The notes under the pieces: generated by a model | The model's database searches: none | Seen by the model: only the letters and a program-made list of their open reading frames with translations | What the model was told of the DNA's origin: nothing | Shown: in pieces, positions 51,997 to 61,642 of the stretch | How the letters are laid out: each line of letters starts with the position of its first letter | How positions within the stretch are numbered: position 1 is the stretch's first letter | Made by a program: the position numbers and the translations under genes | Assembly (NCBI GenBank): GCA_018806915.1 | Contig: JAGKQI010000088.1 | Coordinates: forward strand, 744,001 to 808,000 | Length of the DNA stretch: 64,000 bases | DNA from: Phytophthora colocasiae | Taxonomy: Eukaryota > Oomycota > Peronosporomycetes > Peronosporales > Peronosporaceae | Reading direction: 5' to 3'

Positions 51997-53523
51997 TTAT
52001 TCCGCATTATTCCTACCAATTCTCGCGCGTAGCTCCTCTACCATGTGCACGTCCCACATCGTGCGGTTGTACTGCAGCAACATCAGCATCTCTAGCTTGT
52101 TCGGTGAAAGGCTCTTTCTTAGGTCGGATAGCACCAGTTTCGTTGCCGAGAAGAAGCGCTCGCACACGTTGGATGTCGGCGGGACGTATGAAACGTCCGC
52201 GTACTTCGAGCGCTTTACCACCCTTTGCTTCTTGAACGCGGCCTTGACAATGGAGTTGCTTGTGTCCTCTCGCGCCGGCGCTCTTTCAAGCGAAACCGAC
52301 CTAAACGCCAACTTCTCAGCAGCCAACAGCGCCTCTCCGCGCTGGAGCTTCACAAGTCCTTGTTCTAAATGAGGGTTGTTGACAATAGGTGCCGTTGGTT
52401 CCAGTCGAGTCTTCAGTGCTGGATATTCCTTGACAACCTGGTCAATGAGACGTCGCACAGCCGACAGAGTTAGGTTTGTCCTCTGTAGTTCCTTAGTAAC
52501 TCCTTCAAACTTCTCGAGGTGCCTCACTAGCGCCTTGACGCGCTCGTGCTCAGCTCGACTGAGGAGAAGCTGGTGGATCTCGTGCTCTACCAGCAGTTCG
52601 AGTTCCAGCTGGATAATACAGGGTTGTAGGACGATGTAGCGCGCCACCATCTCGTACGTACTTGACCACCTGGTGTCGTTCCGTAGCAGAGGCGCAAGCT
52701 GGGAGACTCGGCGAAGAACAGCTCGCCCCTTCAGTGTACGCAGCTTGGTCATCAGAGCTTGGATCTTGGCAATCAACGCTTCCTCTGTTTTGAGGAAGTC
52801 CTTGATGGCCAAATTGAATTTGTGACTTGCACATCCGATGAGTGGGATAGCCCCCTCCTTTCTTCCAATGTACTGGTTCACAGAGCAGTTGTCACCCACC
52901 ATGAACTTGACAGTGCTCCACGGCTTGTCGTAGCGCGACAAAGTGTCAGCGATTAGGTCAAACTGGCTTTGTGCGCTGAGATCTTTCTCGTCCTCAAATA
53001 GCGAAGACGCCAGCAGTATGAAGCGCCGTGACGAACAATCCAAGTCGTCGTAGTAGTTGGTCTCGCCACCCCGGCCGTTTGTGACGACACCGTCTATCGC
53101 GCCGTCGAACACGGCAAAGATGGCAAGGTAGTGCCGGCTACTGCTCGTCCAGCCGTCCAAAACTAGTCCAAACGAGTCCGGCAGCTCGCTGGCCACACGG
53201 ACCTCGAGTAGCTCGGACAGTAAGGTAATGTAGCGAGACAACGTGTCCTCAGAGACCAAGGATAGCGAGGCGTTCAGGCGTATGAGCTGGCGTTCTACGA
53301 ACGCCAAAGGTAGGTGGTCACAGACTACCCACTCAATCCAGCGATACAGGTCCCTAGTTCTGGAACTGACTAGGTGCAGATGATGCGGGTTTTGGCGACG
53401 GGCAGCTTCCTGAGCTTCATGCTCATAGTTGTCGTGGTTGCGTTTGAGGTAGTTGAGCAGATTTGTGTAGCCGTTTCCTTTCTTGTACTGCTTCTCAGGT
53501 GGTGCACTTGTAGAAGCTGTCAC
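51997..53523 (-). CDS. hAT-family transposase, 508 codons, N-terminus uncertain
   Basis: Long uninterrupted frame. The listed span opens at a GTG codon and no ATG precedes the conserved region; the frame is open only up to a TGA near 53575, so the true start or a first exon is not identified. It begins in the second half of a BED-type finger (GYTNLLNYLKRNHDNYE), then the RNase H-like core (FGLVLDGWTSSSRHYLAIFA, KFMVGDNCSVNQYI, IGCASHKFNLAIKDFL, NDTRWSSTYEMVARY), and ends in the hAT dimerisation domain (SNVCERFFSATKLVLSDLRK ... EMLMLLQYNRTMWD). It cuts and pastes DNA through a hairpin intermediate, by family knowledge. Terminal inverted repeats were not found by eye. Confidence 0.88.
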   Translation of the reverse strand: MTASTSAPPEKQYKKGNGYTNLLNYLKRNHDNYEHEAQEAARRQNPHHLHLVSSRTRDLYRWIEWVVCDHLPLAFVERQLIRLNASLSLVSEDTLSRYITLLSELLEVRVASELPDSFGLVLDGWTSSSRHYLAIFAVFDGAIDGVVTNGRGGETNYYDDLDCSSRRFILLASSLFEDEKDLSAQSQFDLIADTLSRYDKPWSTVKFMVGDNCSVNQYIGRKEGAIPLIGCASHKFNLAIKDFLKTEEALIAKIQALMTKLRTLKGRAVLRRVSQLAPLLRNDTRWSSTYEMVARYIVLQPCIIQLELELLVEHEIHQLLLSRAEHERVKALVRHLEKFEGVTKELQRTNLTLSAVRRLIDQVVKEYPALKTRLEPTAPIVNNPHLEQGLVKLQRGEALLAAEKLAFRSVSLERAPAREDTSNSIVKAAFKKQRVVKRSKYADVSYVPPTSNVCERFFSATKLVLSDLRKSLSPNKLEMLMLLQYNRTMWDVHMVEELRARIGRNNAE

Positions 53524-53575
53524 CGACCTCCGTAAACAACATGTTGTAGATCTGACTGCTCGTGAGGATCATAGT

Positions 53576-54395
53576 GGACAGTAGGTAGACGGACGCTTGA
53601 AGGGGAATGTTCAGTGAAGCAAGTAAATTGATTCTGATCCATTGTTTTGCGGTTGTTGTTGGCTGTGTTGGATGGGTCTAGCTAATGACTGGTGGTGAGT
53701 GGAGGACGCTAGCCTCTTGTTAATTTATGTACGAATTGTGTACAATTCAAAAATGAATTGAAGGTATGAAATTAATCATTAAATTAAAATATGCGAATGT
53801 ATTTTTACGAGTATTATTTTTTCGGGTGCTGAACCACGTCCATTTCTCGCTCCAGCAGTCATTTCACCCAATACTGGACTCGTACGCCAGCATCATTTCG
53901 CTGGTTTGCTCAAGTAGCCAACGGACAACATCACTAACTTATCATCGATTCCTTCTTATGATAACTGATCACTCATTTGGCTCAGCAGCGACCGAATATC
54001 TTTCACCCTTAGCCACGTCACATCCGCCTGGTTGCACTAGTCCTAGTTCCTTAAAAAAAACTACGTAGAATGTAGACTAGCTCGGGAAAGTATATACCCA
54101 AGGTGCATCGCAACGACCACTTTGAGATGGCTGAAGTGAGTTTTGCACTGTTATGACTGACTGACGAGTCTGTGTGTGCAAGAAGAACAGCTCGCTTTCC
54201 CACGATGGCCGAGGCATTTAAAAGCGGCCGGAGGCACTATGGTTTGGAGTAGTGGATGAGATCAGTCTGTGACATATTACAAGTACCTGTTGGAATGTAA
54301 GTTGTGCGTAATTTTCTTGACGTACAAATATTTACTCTTTTGTACTCACTGCTGTAGTCACCGCTAGTGTTAGGGCAACAGGTGCCTCTTATCTC
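53576..54395. other. Stretch between hAT transposase and RxLR gene
   Basis: AT-rich with one poor ORF (53766-54068). It should contain the 5' end of the hAT element and the 3' region of the effector gene; no site can be named. Confidence 0.45.
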
Positions 54396-54779
54396 TTACT
54401 TAATCAGCAACAAGACCGCCTTACGATCTGCTTTGCTCAGCTTAAGCAACTGCATGATAGCCAAGCGTTTCTCAAACGGGATGTGCATTTGCTGCAAGGC
54501 GAGACCAGCATGGCCTAACTGCATGTTAGCAACCTTCATGATTGTCGGCAACACACTCTTGTCCAACTGGGCAGCGAGAGTTTCAAACCCTCTCTCTTCG
54601 TTGGCAACCTCGTAGTCCTTGCGGCGTCGAAGGAACCGGTTGGTGTTCATCGGCAGAGCAGCGTCTACGGAAGTCACTTTCGCCACTTGCGTATGGTCCA
54701 AGTCCGTGGCACCAGAGACGTCGCCGAAGCTTGCGAGGATGGCGGTCGCAGCCAACAAGGTGACGTAAGAAAAGCGCAT
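54396..54779 (-). CDS. RxLR-dEER secreted effector candidate, 127 aa
   Basis: ATG 54779 is chosen because it places a typical signal peptide first (MRFSYVTLLAATAILASFG, likely cleaved after about residue 23). A longer in-frame extension upstream lacks secretory character. The RxLR motif is RFLR at about residue 48, followed 12 residues later by the EER of NEER, the spacing seen in Phytophthora effectors that enter host plant cells. The C-terminal half is helical (LPTIMKVANMQLGHAGLALQ ... RLAIMQLLKLSKADRKAVL) and looks like one short WY-type or related fold, though no WY Trp is present. No host target can be inferred. Single exon, intact, in a repeat-rich neighbourhood as is usual for the class. 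Confidence 0.88.
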   Translation of the reverse strand: MRFSYVTLLAATAILASFGDVSGATDLDHTQVAKVTSVDAALPMNTNRFLRRRKDYEVANEERGFETLAAQLDKSVLPTIMKVANMQLGHAGLALQQMHIPFEKRLAIMQLLKLSKADRKAVLLLIK

Positions 54780-56069
54780 TGGAGTTGATTTCTTGGGAGT
54801 GTCTAGTATGAACTGTTTGGAGCAAATTGCGAAGTGAGGCCTGAAGCTTTGAGGCTTGCAGCCTGCAATGCAGGCGCCTTCCCGATAATCGGCACTGCTC
54901 TTATCATAGGACTCGATCTTCAAGCTCTTGAGCGATTTGACTTATCTGAATAATGCATGTAGTACTGTATTTGTCCTTGTATTTGGCTTTCGAAATCGAA
55001 GAGCTTAATACTAATGTTTATGAATATACCAATATTCATGTATTCAAACTCACTCTGAGTCGATGTACTTCGAGGAGGCTTGTCAGTTGACTATAGAAAG
55101 AAGAACAAAGCAATTGGGCAACTAGTTAAGATGACCGAAAGGAAATCTGTGCCGAAGGTACAGATCTACTAACTACAGGAATGTCTAAGTACATGCGCCA
55201 CTGGTACTACTCATTGTTTTACCTTTGCAAATAGTACAGTTACTAAATCATACTGGAACCATACTTTGATTCCCTGATCAGGTCCCATCCTAATTTGGCG
55301 CACGATTTGTGATTCGCGGATAAGCCATGTTGCTGTTTCCCGCAGCAGATTACTAAGTCCACTAATCAGTATCACGGACCTAGTGAGGTCGCCACCGTGG
55401 CAGCCACGTCCCGAGGATTGAGCTGCCTCGAGCCTCCTGTCTGGACTTGGTCAACTGTTCTGCCTCGTAGTGTTCCGCAGTGGGAAACGATAATCTTCAA
55501 GCTGGAAGCGTTCGACTACCATCTCAAAAGGAGTACCATTGGGTGGAATGGTAAACATACTGTACCATGTTGTTCTGTGAACCACGATTGGTGAGTGATC
55601 TAAGGTCACTGATCTCACAGCTAATCGTCCAATCTTCCTACGACTTCACGTCTGTTTTCACTGAAAACGTTTCAGAGCATCAGTACTTTACATGTATACT
55701 ATACAAAATATAGTATATTTGTTTCAGTACTATTAGTATTTTGTTGAATAGTATAGTATTTGTCAAAAAAATAATAATCGCATTGTAGCACTATACTGTA
55801 TACAAAGTTATAGAGGTGGGGGAACTATATCGACGATTGCAGTGAAACCTCTCTACCTTCATTGCGACCAGACACATCTGCCGAGTGGGAACTGTAGCAG
55901 CTGTTCTTATAGAGGATATCCTGGCCGTGTTAGGTAGCCTTTGTCACAATATGTAGTAGTAAATGGTTTGCTATGCTTGTACCAAGTTTCGGCCGCCCAA
56001 GTGGTATGTGTGGAGCGCTACCATTTTGCCGCATTTGCGGCAATATAATCCGGACCGGCCCGGATACAG
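54780..56069. other. Intergenic region upstream of the RxLR gene
   Basis: About 1.3 kb without a supported gene. The nearest 150 nt should contain the effector promoter. 55680-55810 is very AT-rich with TATAGTAT/ATACTATA words that could form a small hairpin-rich repeat. The ORF 55397-55594 has no recognisable content. Confidence 0.45.
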
Positions 56070-56560
56070 CTACTGACTACAGCGGGTAGCAGAGTTTACT
56101 TGCCGTCGAAGTGAGAAGAGTCGTGGGTGAAGCGGGAGCCAGGCGGAAAGTGATGAATACACCTTTGAAAAACGAGCTCGCTCACTCGCAGTAGAAGAAC
56201 CGTAGTATAGCCCGATAGTGGATGCTGAAAGTCGAGTAAACTTGATAGATTGCAGTCCACGCTTCCAAAGGCGGCCGATTTCAAAGTGGTGTTTGTTGCG
56301 GGCTGTCCAAACGCAGTGGAGTGTGACGCTGCGGAGAATCGTCCAGAGAATCTTGAGTTCAGGCGCGTAAGAAACTGTGAGCGCGGCCAGGTGGGTTCTA
56401 GCGGAACACAAACTAGTAATTGCAGGTAGGAAAGTCTCCAGTCGTCGGCAACAATGCCCCATAGCATGGCGACACGAGCACAATCGAAAAACAAGTGCTT
56501 CTCGGTTTCAACAGAAGTGCACGCATGTTGGCAAAAGCTTCCAACACAAGTGGGAATTGT
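56070..56560 (-). pseudogene. LINE ORF2 C-terminal fragment with zf-RVT region
   Basis: Minus-strand reading: CQHACTSVETEKHLFFDCAR (zinc-binding zf-RVT pattern), VAMLWGIVADDWRLSYLQLL, then after a frame change ILRSVTLHCVWTARNKHHFE and KFTRLSAS. This is typical of the C-terminus of oomycete/plant LINE reverse transcriptases. The RT domain itself is absent. Confidence 0.65.
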
Positions 56561-56958
56561 AGATCAGCGTACCTGACGTAAAATTTTAGAGAAGGTATCG
56601 CTCAGTTAACACAGAAAAATTTAGTCAAATACTACCTCACACTCTGGTTGAAGAAGTACAGCAATATAGTAAAGGTGTTTTTTCTCGTGCTCATGGCATT
56701 GGTGCACAGAACAAAAGTGCCCAATACATGAATTCTCAAGCGATGTTTTATCTAGCCCAAACTCTTCCACCATGAATTACCTCAGACGCCAAGAGCGCAC
56801 ACCAGCACCGCTGCTTCAATTAGCATCAGACGTCATAGGGATGTCGTTAGCTAGTTCTAAGTGACCACAACGTACCTCACTTCAAAAGAATTAGCATCGG
56901 ACAAAACCCACGCCTCCATGCATTCATTGAAAGGTTATTGTCCACGAGAAATTCAGGT

Positions 56959-57560
56959 TCACAACTCCAGCATCCAGCTCGGTTCGGAAATCCTCGTGCG
57001 AGAGATTTTCGTGTAGCCACTTAACCACCGGGAAATGCAATGCCCACTGCCTGCACCACCATGGCGTATTTGGTTGACTTCATGAATACAAATCTTCTGT
57101 ACAACATTCAGATGTCCATTTGTTGCAGCTCCGTCAACCACGTCCATTGTACTACACGAGAGTCTATAGTTCGTTTCCTCTTGTTCCTCGCAATGGCCAA
57201 CGCAGTGGCGTGTAACTACTGAGTAGCGTCGAGATGGCCATTCATAGCTGCAGCAATCATTTCTTTCCCAGGCTCAAATGAAAAAGATCGATCTCCACCA
57301 TGCGTACAAAGTAAATCACCCTTCGGATCGTGAAACTGTGTTCATAGCCACTGGACAGCTACATGATAGTGGTATGCGTCCAATTCTAAGGTCTCTTCAT
57401 TGCAACCGATAAATCTGTACGTGCAGATACTTGGCAAGTGTCGAGGGGTTTGCTTGAAAGCCGAACTTAAAGGCGTTCCTCCCCCTTTTAATCAAGTAGC
57501 CATTGAAGTAGCTCTAAATGACCTTCCGTAGCAGCTAATTCAACTAAATAGTGTGAATCA
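56959..57560 (-). pseudogene. Degenerate ankyrin-repeat remnant
   Basis: Only the unit DVVDGAATNGHLNVVQKICI and scattered motifs (a block resembling KKRKR...SC and a GHLELLQWL-type unit near 57500) survive among stops. It has the same order as the other ankyrin relatives here. Confidence 0.55.
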
Positions 57561-57919
57561 TCCCGTTCCAAATCAGTCACTTGACCATGTAAAACCCCAT
57601 CGTTCACTCGAACAGTATCCGTGGTGTGCTCGACAATATTATCATTCGTCACAGCCAACACCATATCATTACCTCCCCACGTGTCACCATTATCGTCGCT
57701 CTCGTTTCTGTTGGAGAATTTGCTTCGTTATTCTCTTTCCCGAATTGAATATTTTAGACAAAGAAATGTCGACGTTAATCGTGCGCAGGTTGAGCTGCAG
57801 TTCATTTCTCTTTCCACCATTTTTCGCCTCTGTAATGCCGACGACACTGCAGTTATTTAACTAAAAGAATATTGTTTAAAAGTTGGCCCTACACGACTTA
57901 AATCCTGACTCAAACCAAC

Positions 57920-58380
57920 TCAATTAAAAAAGCACTGTATCGCCATGCAGTGACAGCGATGCCACAAGCTAGTTATCTCAGTTCGCGTCACCCCCCCCCC
58001 CCCCCCCCCCAGCTCCTCCTGAAACCACGCCTCCATGTGTTTATTGTGGGGATCTTCATCTTCGTCTACCGGGTTGCAGATCCAGTCTCGGAATTCGTAA
58101 TACAAGAAGAGAAGTACCTCAAAATGGTTTCCCTTTAGAGCCACATTCAGTGCATCCAATGGCATGGAACTGCCGTTGTCCTTGTATAGCCGATTGTGGT
58201 CAAGCAGCCACTGCAGAATGTGCAAATGGCCATGTCGTGCCGCGTTATCGATAGGGCGATCTGACCACCTCTCGTTTGGTCGATTTTCCAGCAACCACTT
58301 CAACAGAGACAAATTCCCAGAGCCCGCTGTCGCATCAATTGAAATCCTTATGCGGGAAGTTTTCATGCAGCCACTTGAGT
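57920..58380 (-). pseudogene. Ankyrin-repeat gene C-terminal fragment
   Basis: SGNLSLLKWLLENRPNERW, RHGHLHILQWLLDHNRLYKD, ALNVALKGNHFEVLLFLYYE and FRDW match the family tail. After it come an acidic DEDEDPHNK segment and a poly-Gly stretch encoded by the C20 tract. The upstream part (58380-58564) is unrelated sequence joined in frame. Confidence 0.75.
57991..58010 (+). repeat. Homopolymer of 20 C
   Basis: Uninterrupted poly-C on the plus strand, poly-Gly on the coding strand of the ankyrin fragment; expected to vary in length. Confidence 0.95.
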
Positions 58381-59610
58381 CTTCAACGCCCGCTGAGGGT
58401 GCAATGGTGAGGCAGATGACCAGTTGGCTGAGCTGCTCAGCCAGAAGCAAAACGAACCGGGGAATGTGCTGAGGAGGGGCAGTGCAGGGGCGGGTGGTGG
58501 CATGAGTGCACATGACGAGATGATGCAGCGACAACGGGAAGAGCGAGGAATCCATTTGAATCACTTCGAGGCCGACACAAAGTCGCCGAGCCTGATTAAC
58601 CTGGACGTCAATGCTTTTCGGTCAAAGCGCTTAATGGTTGTGCTGAATAAACCTCGCTTAGTGGTGGTCCCCCGTGTCGCTGAGCATCGTGAATGGCCTT
58701 TGTTCCTTTGAAATGAGCTATCTTCCTTTTCGCTGGGGCTGAAGAAGTTATGAACAACGCGAACAAACTCGACAAAGAATACTCGTGTTCAGCTCGTTCC
58801 GACGGCACGGTGCCGTACGACCTGATCGTTGTTGGGGAACGAACTTATGCTCTTCGTCTACTCTCGTCCTGAGCCTGACGGAGAACCACCATCGGCTGAT
58901 TCGCTGCTGCAGAATACAAATAGCAAGAGCAAACGAAGAAGTTTTAAGGAGAAAACACAATGGGAGAACGAACAACGAGAACAGGAATTTGAAGGTTGCC
59001 GAGGATACAGGACAGCAGAGAGAGGAGGAAAGCGTAGTTTCCCGATGCCGTTGTAAGTTTATAGATAGAATCGGCGAGAGATCGAAGAGCACGCACAAGT
59101 GTCGCTCATTCTCGATTTCTCCGCGCCGCAGATAACCCGCCACGCCACGCCCCGGTGTGGCAAAATTGAACTCAAGAATTTGCCCCAGACACGGCATTGT
59201 TGGAAATGCGGCAGCGAAAGCTGAGGAGGAGACACATTTAGCAGCAGAAAGAGGTATGAGCTGTCAGCAGGTGAACGGAGAGAAATTCTGGCAGAACTGT
59301 TATGCCTTAGATCGTAGAGCTCGCTCAGTTTTTGAATCGTGACGTCCTCCTTAACCTCTTCAATGGAAAATAAGGGGAAATGGTACCCAAGGTCAATGTG
59401 TGCGGCAAGGCCACGGATGAAATGATGTTTGTGAAAGCGCACGCTCTACCGAAAGAGGAAGTGGCGTTCCTACGAACCAGAACATTTATCATTAACTCGA
59501 AACCCACAACTCTTAAATTTCAGATCTTTTTACGCGCCCTGCGCGACTTTGTCTTGAATTTCACAGTTAAGAAACACGTTAGTCAGTTTGTGATTCAACG
59601 CAAATGCTGA
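58381..59610. other. Mosaic of unassigned coding-like fragments
   Basis: Open frames at 58424-58711 (plus; ADDQLAELLSQKQN in an upstream frame, Gly-rich centre), 58785-59135 (plus) and 59380-59610 (plus; KVNVCGKATDEMMFVKAHAL). None is recognised. Short frames, frequent changes of frame and the position between ankyrin debris and a repeat-poor gap suggest pieces of lost genes. Confidence 0.3.
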
Positions 59611-60270
59611 ACAGTAAATTCATTCGGCTTGATAATTTCCCTGGGAGTAAAGCAACTAGAGATCGCTAGCCCCCCGAACGACATACTCAAGGTTTAGTCA
59701 TAATCCGACAACAGCGGACGAGATGACCACAAAAGGCAGCTTCAACTGCAGCGATTTGTTGGAGAGGGAGTCGGGGTGACCAAGGCGTAAATGCTACGGC
59801 CAACCGGGCGCCGCATACGGAAACCATCATGCCACGACGGCGCATGGCAGCAGGTTGCCACTCTACTCTTGGTTAATGTGGTTCACTGGATGGAGTCACA
59901 TCAGCAACAACATGGGCCGAATGGCTTATTTGAAATTGAATTGGCACACTCGCTGTCTACATTGCACTGATCGGAACTTTGGAAGCGGTATCTAGCAACA
60001 CTCACGGCCGTGGCCACGCCTAGAAGGAGAGGAGACGGAGATTGATCTCCAAATAAACGGGGGAGATTTTGAATTGAGAGAGACGGTTCCTCTTATTTTT
60101 ATTTCTCCTGTCTCCCGTACTTAAGGTGAAGAAGTCGTACTTAAATGGAGGGAGATTTGAGAGATTTTCATGCTTGAGGCTTTGATTGGCCTATTTTATC
60201 ATTTTGGTATTGGTCAACCTGCTTGAAGATTTAGACCTCAAGATACAGCATTTTAAAGAGCCGCTCCACA
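59611..60270. other. Intergenic stretch before the coiled-coil gene
   Basis: No gene seen. Contains repeated GGGAGATTT/GGAGATTGA purine words (60025-60165). Confidence 0.45.
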
Positions 60271-61575
60271 ATGTCCTCCGAGCAGCATGGACTTCCACAG
60301 TCTTCAGACCTCGTGGTCTACGGTGGGGACGTAGCAAACAAAAACAAGCACCTCACGATAGGGATGGCAATGGCTCAAGTCTCCGTCCAAGCTCAAGGTC
60401 TCGCTGCAAACCAGTTCCAGCTTCATGCAAACCAGCAGATCTTAGCACAGCAGCAGCAGCTGTACACGGAGGCACGAGTCCAACAAGCACGAGCAGAAGC
60501 GGAGTCAAGGACGAACATACTCATGGACATAATACGATCATCGCATATCGACCCTGTGGCTCTCGAGGAACACGTTAACTCGAGACTACAATCGGCGATA
60601 TCCGTCGCAAATGATGTGGCTCAGACTCAAGCACGGGCTGTAGCTGAAGCGCACGCCGTCGAGCATGCCCATATTAGTGATGTGCGCTTTACCGAGAGGT
60701 TCAAGCAGCTGGAAAATCAGCTACAGGCAAGCTTGGATCAGAGGATGCGCGAAGTACTCACTACGCATATAGAACAAGTTGAGGCAGAGATTAGCTTGGC
60801 TATTACGACACAAGGTCGAGAAATAATGAAGCTGATGGAGAAACAGTTAAACGAATTTCAGAAGCAGGTCACAGTTCAACTGGAGGAGTCAAAGAGTTGC
60901 GCTGCGAAGAAAGCGAAGACAGCTATTCGAAGGCATCATGCTGAAGAATCAAGGGCACGTAATGCTATAACAGAGTCTTTGCAACAAGAAATAACCGAGT
61001 GCCAGCGGTCTGCAATTGCTAGCGCTGCGCTTCGGGCAGAAGAAATCCTGCAGACGTTTGTAAGCAAACAAAACGTCCAGTCCCAAGCCCCGATTGGTAA
61101 TGCCATTTCCTCGGCAATTGAACTTCGCTCGACCACAACCAATGCTGCCACCATCGAAATTACCAAAGGTGAAAGTGATTCGTCCTCAGACGAAAATTTG
61201 GAAGCGCCAAAGATGAAGAAATGCATTGCTGGACATCTCAACGATTACTTTCATGAACAACGTCGATCCGAAAGCGTGCTGACGAGGCCAAGCCTTCCCC
61301 AAGACCCAGGGCTTGATATCGCTCGCAGATCGGAGCAGGCCAAGGTTGCAGAGCGTGCACTGAGTCGATCTCGTCAACTTTCTAACAGCAAGAAGCAAAC
61401 AAGCAAGGCTAGCTCTCACAAGAAACGTGGATCTATTCCTTCGAAAGCAGATCAAATTCGAGAAGCCGTGAAGAGGTGCAGTGACGAACGGAAAAGAATC
61501 AAGAAACAACGGGCTGTCGACGCAATGAAACTCGCCGAAGCGCTGATGAAAGGCGCGTACCTGGAGAAGCAGTGA
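60271..61575 (+). CDS. Predicted coiled-coil protein, 434 aa
   Basis: ATG 60271 (MSSEQHGLPQSSDLVVYGG). Gln/Ala-rich from residue 35, then about 200 residues of long helix with heptad pattern (QLENQLQASLDQRMREVLTT, REIMKLMEKQLNEFQKQVTV). An acidic serine patch (GESDSSSDENLE, about 298-310, with possible CK2-type sites) follows, then a very basic Lys/Arg/Ser tail (SNSKKQTSKASSHKKRGS, RKRIKKQRAV). The composition suggests a nuclear or cytoskeletal structural protein. No family is recognised. It is convergent with the hAT remnant downstream (68 nt between their ends), so it could also be an accessory ORF of a transposon. Confidence 0.6.
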   Translation: MSSEQHGLPQSSDLVVYGGDVANKNKHLTIGMAMAQVSVQAQGLAANQFQLHANQQILAQQQQLYTEARVQQARAEAESRTNILMDIIRSSHIDPVALEEHVNSRLQSAISVANDVAQTQARAVAEAHAVEHAHISDVRFTERFKQLENQLQASLDQRMREVLTTHIEQVEAEISLAITTQGREIMKLMEKQLNEFQKQVTVQLEESKSCAAKKAKTAIRRHHAEESRARNAITESLQQEITECQRSAIASAALRAEEILQTFVSKQNVQSQAPIGNAISSAIELRSTTTNAATIEITKGESDSSSDENLEAPKMKKCIAGHLNDYFHEQRRSESVLTRPSLPQDPGLDIARRSEQAKVAERALSRSRQLSNSKKQTSKASSHKKRGSIPSKADQIREAVKRCSDERKRIKKQRAVDAMKLAEALMKGAYLEKQ

Positions 61576-61642
61576 CGGGATCAAACATGATTCTATGATA
61601 CAAAGGCATTACTGAATTTCATGTACTTCTTTCATTTGCTCT

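Noticed and set aside
54780..54923. 48-residue upstream extension of the RxLR ORF
   Set aside because: It would bury the signal peptide; effector proteins of this class start at the hydrophobic signal.
55680..55810. Miniature inverted-repeat element in the AT-rich TATAGTAT region
   Set aside because: Short words recur, but no clear terminal inverted repeat with target duplication could be delimited by eye.
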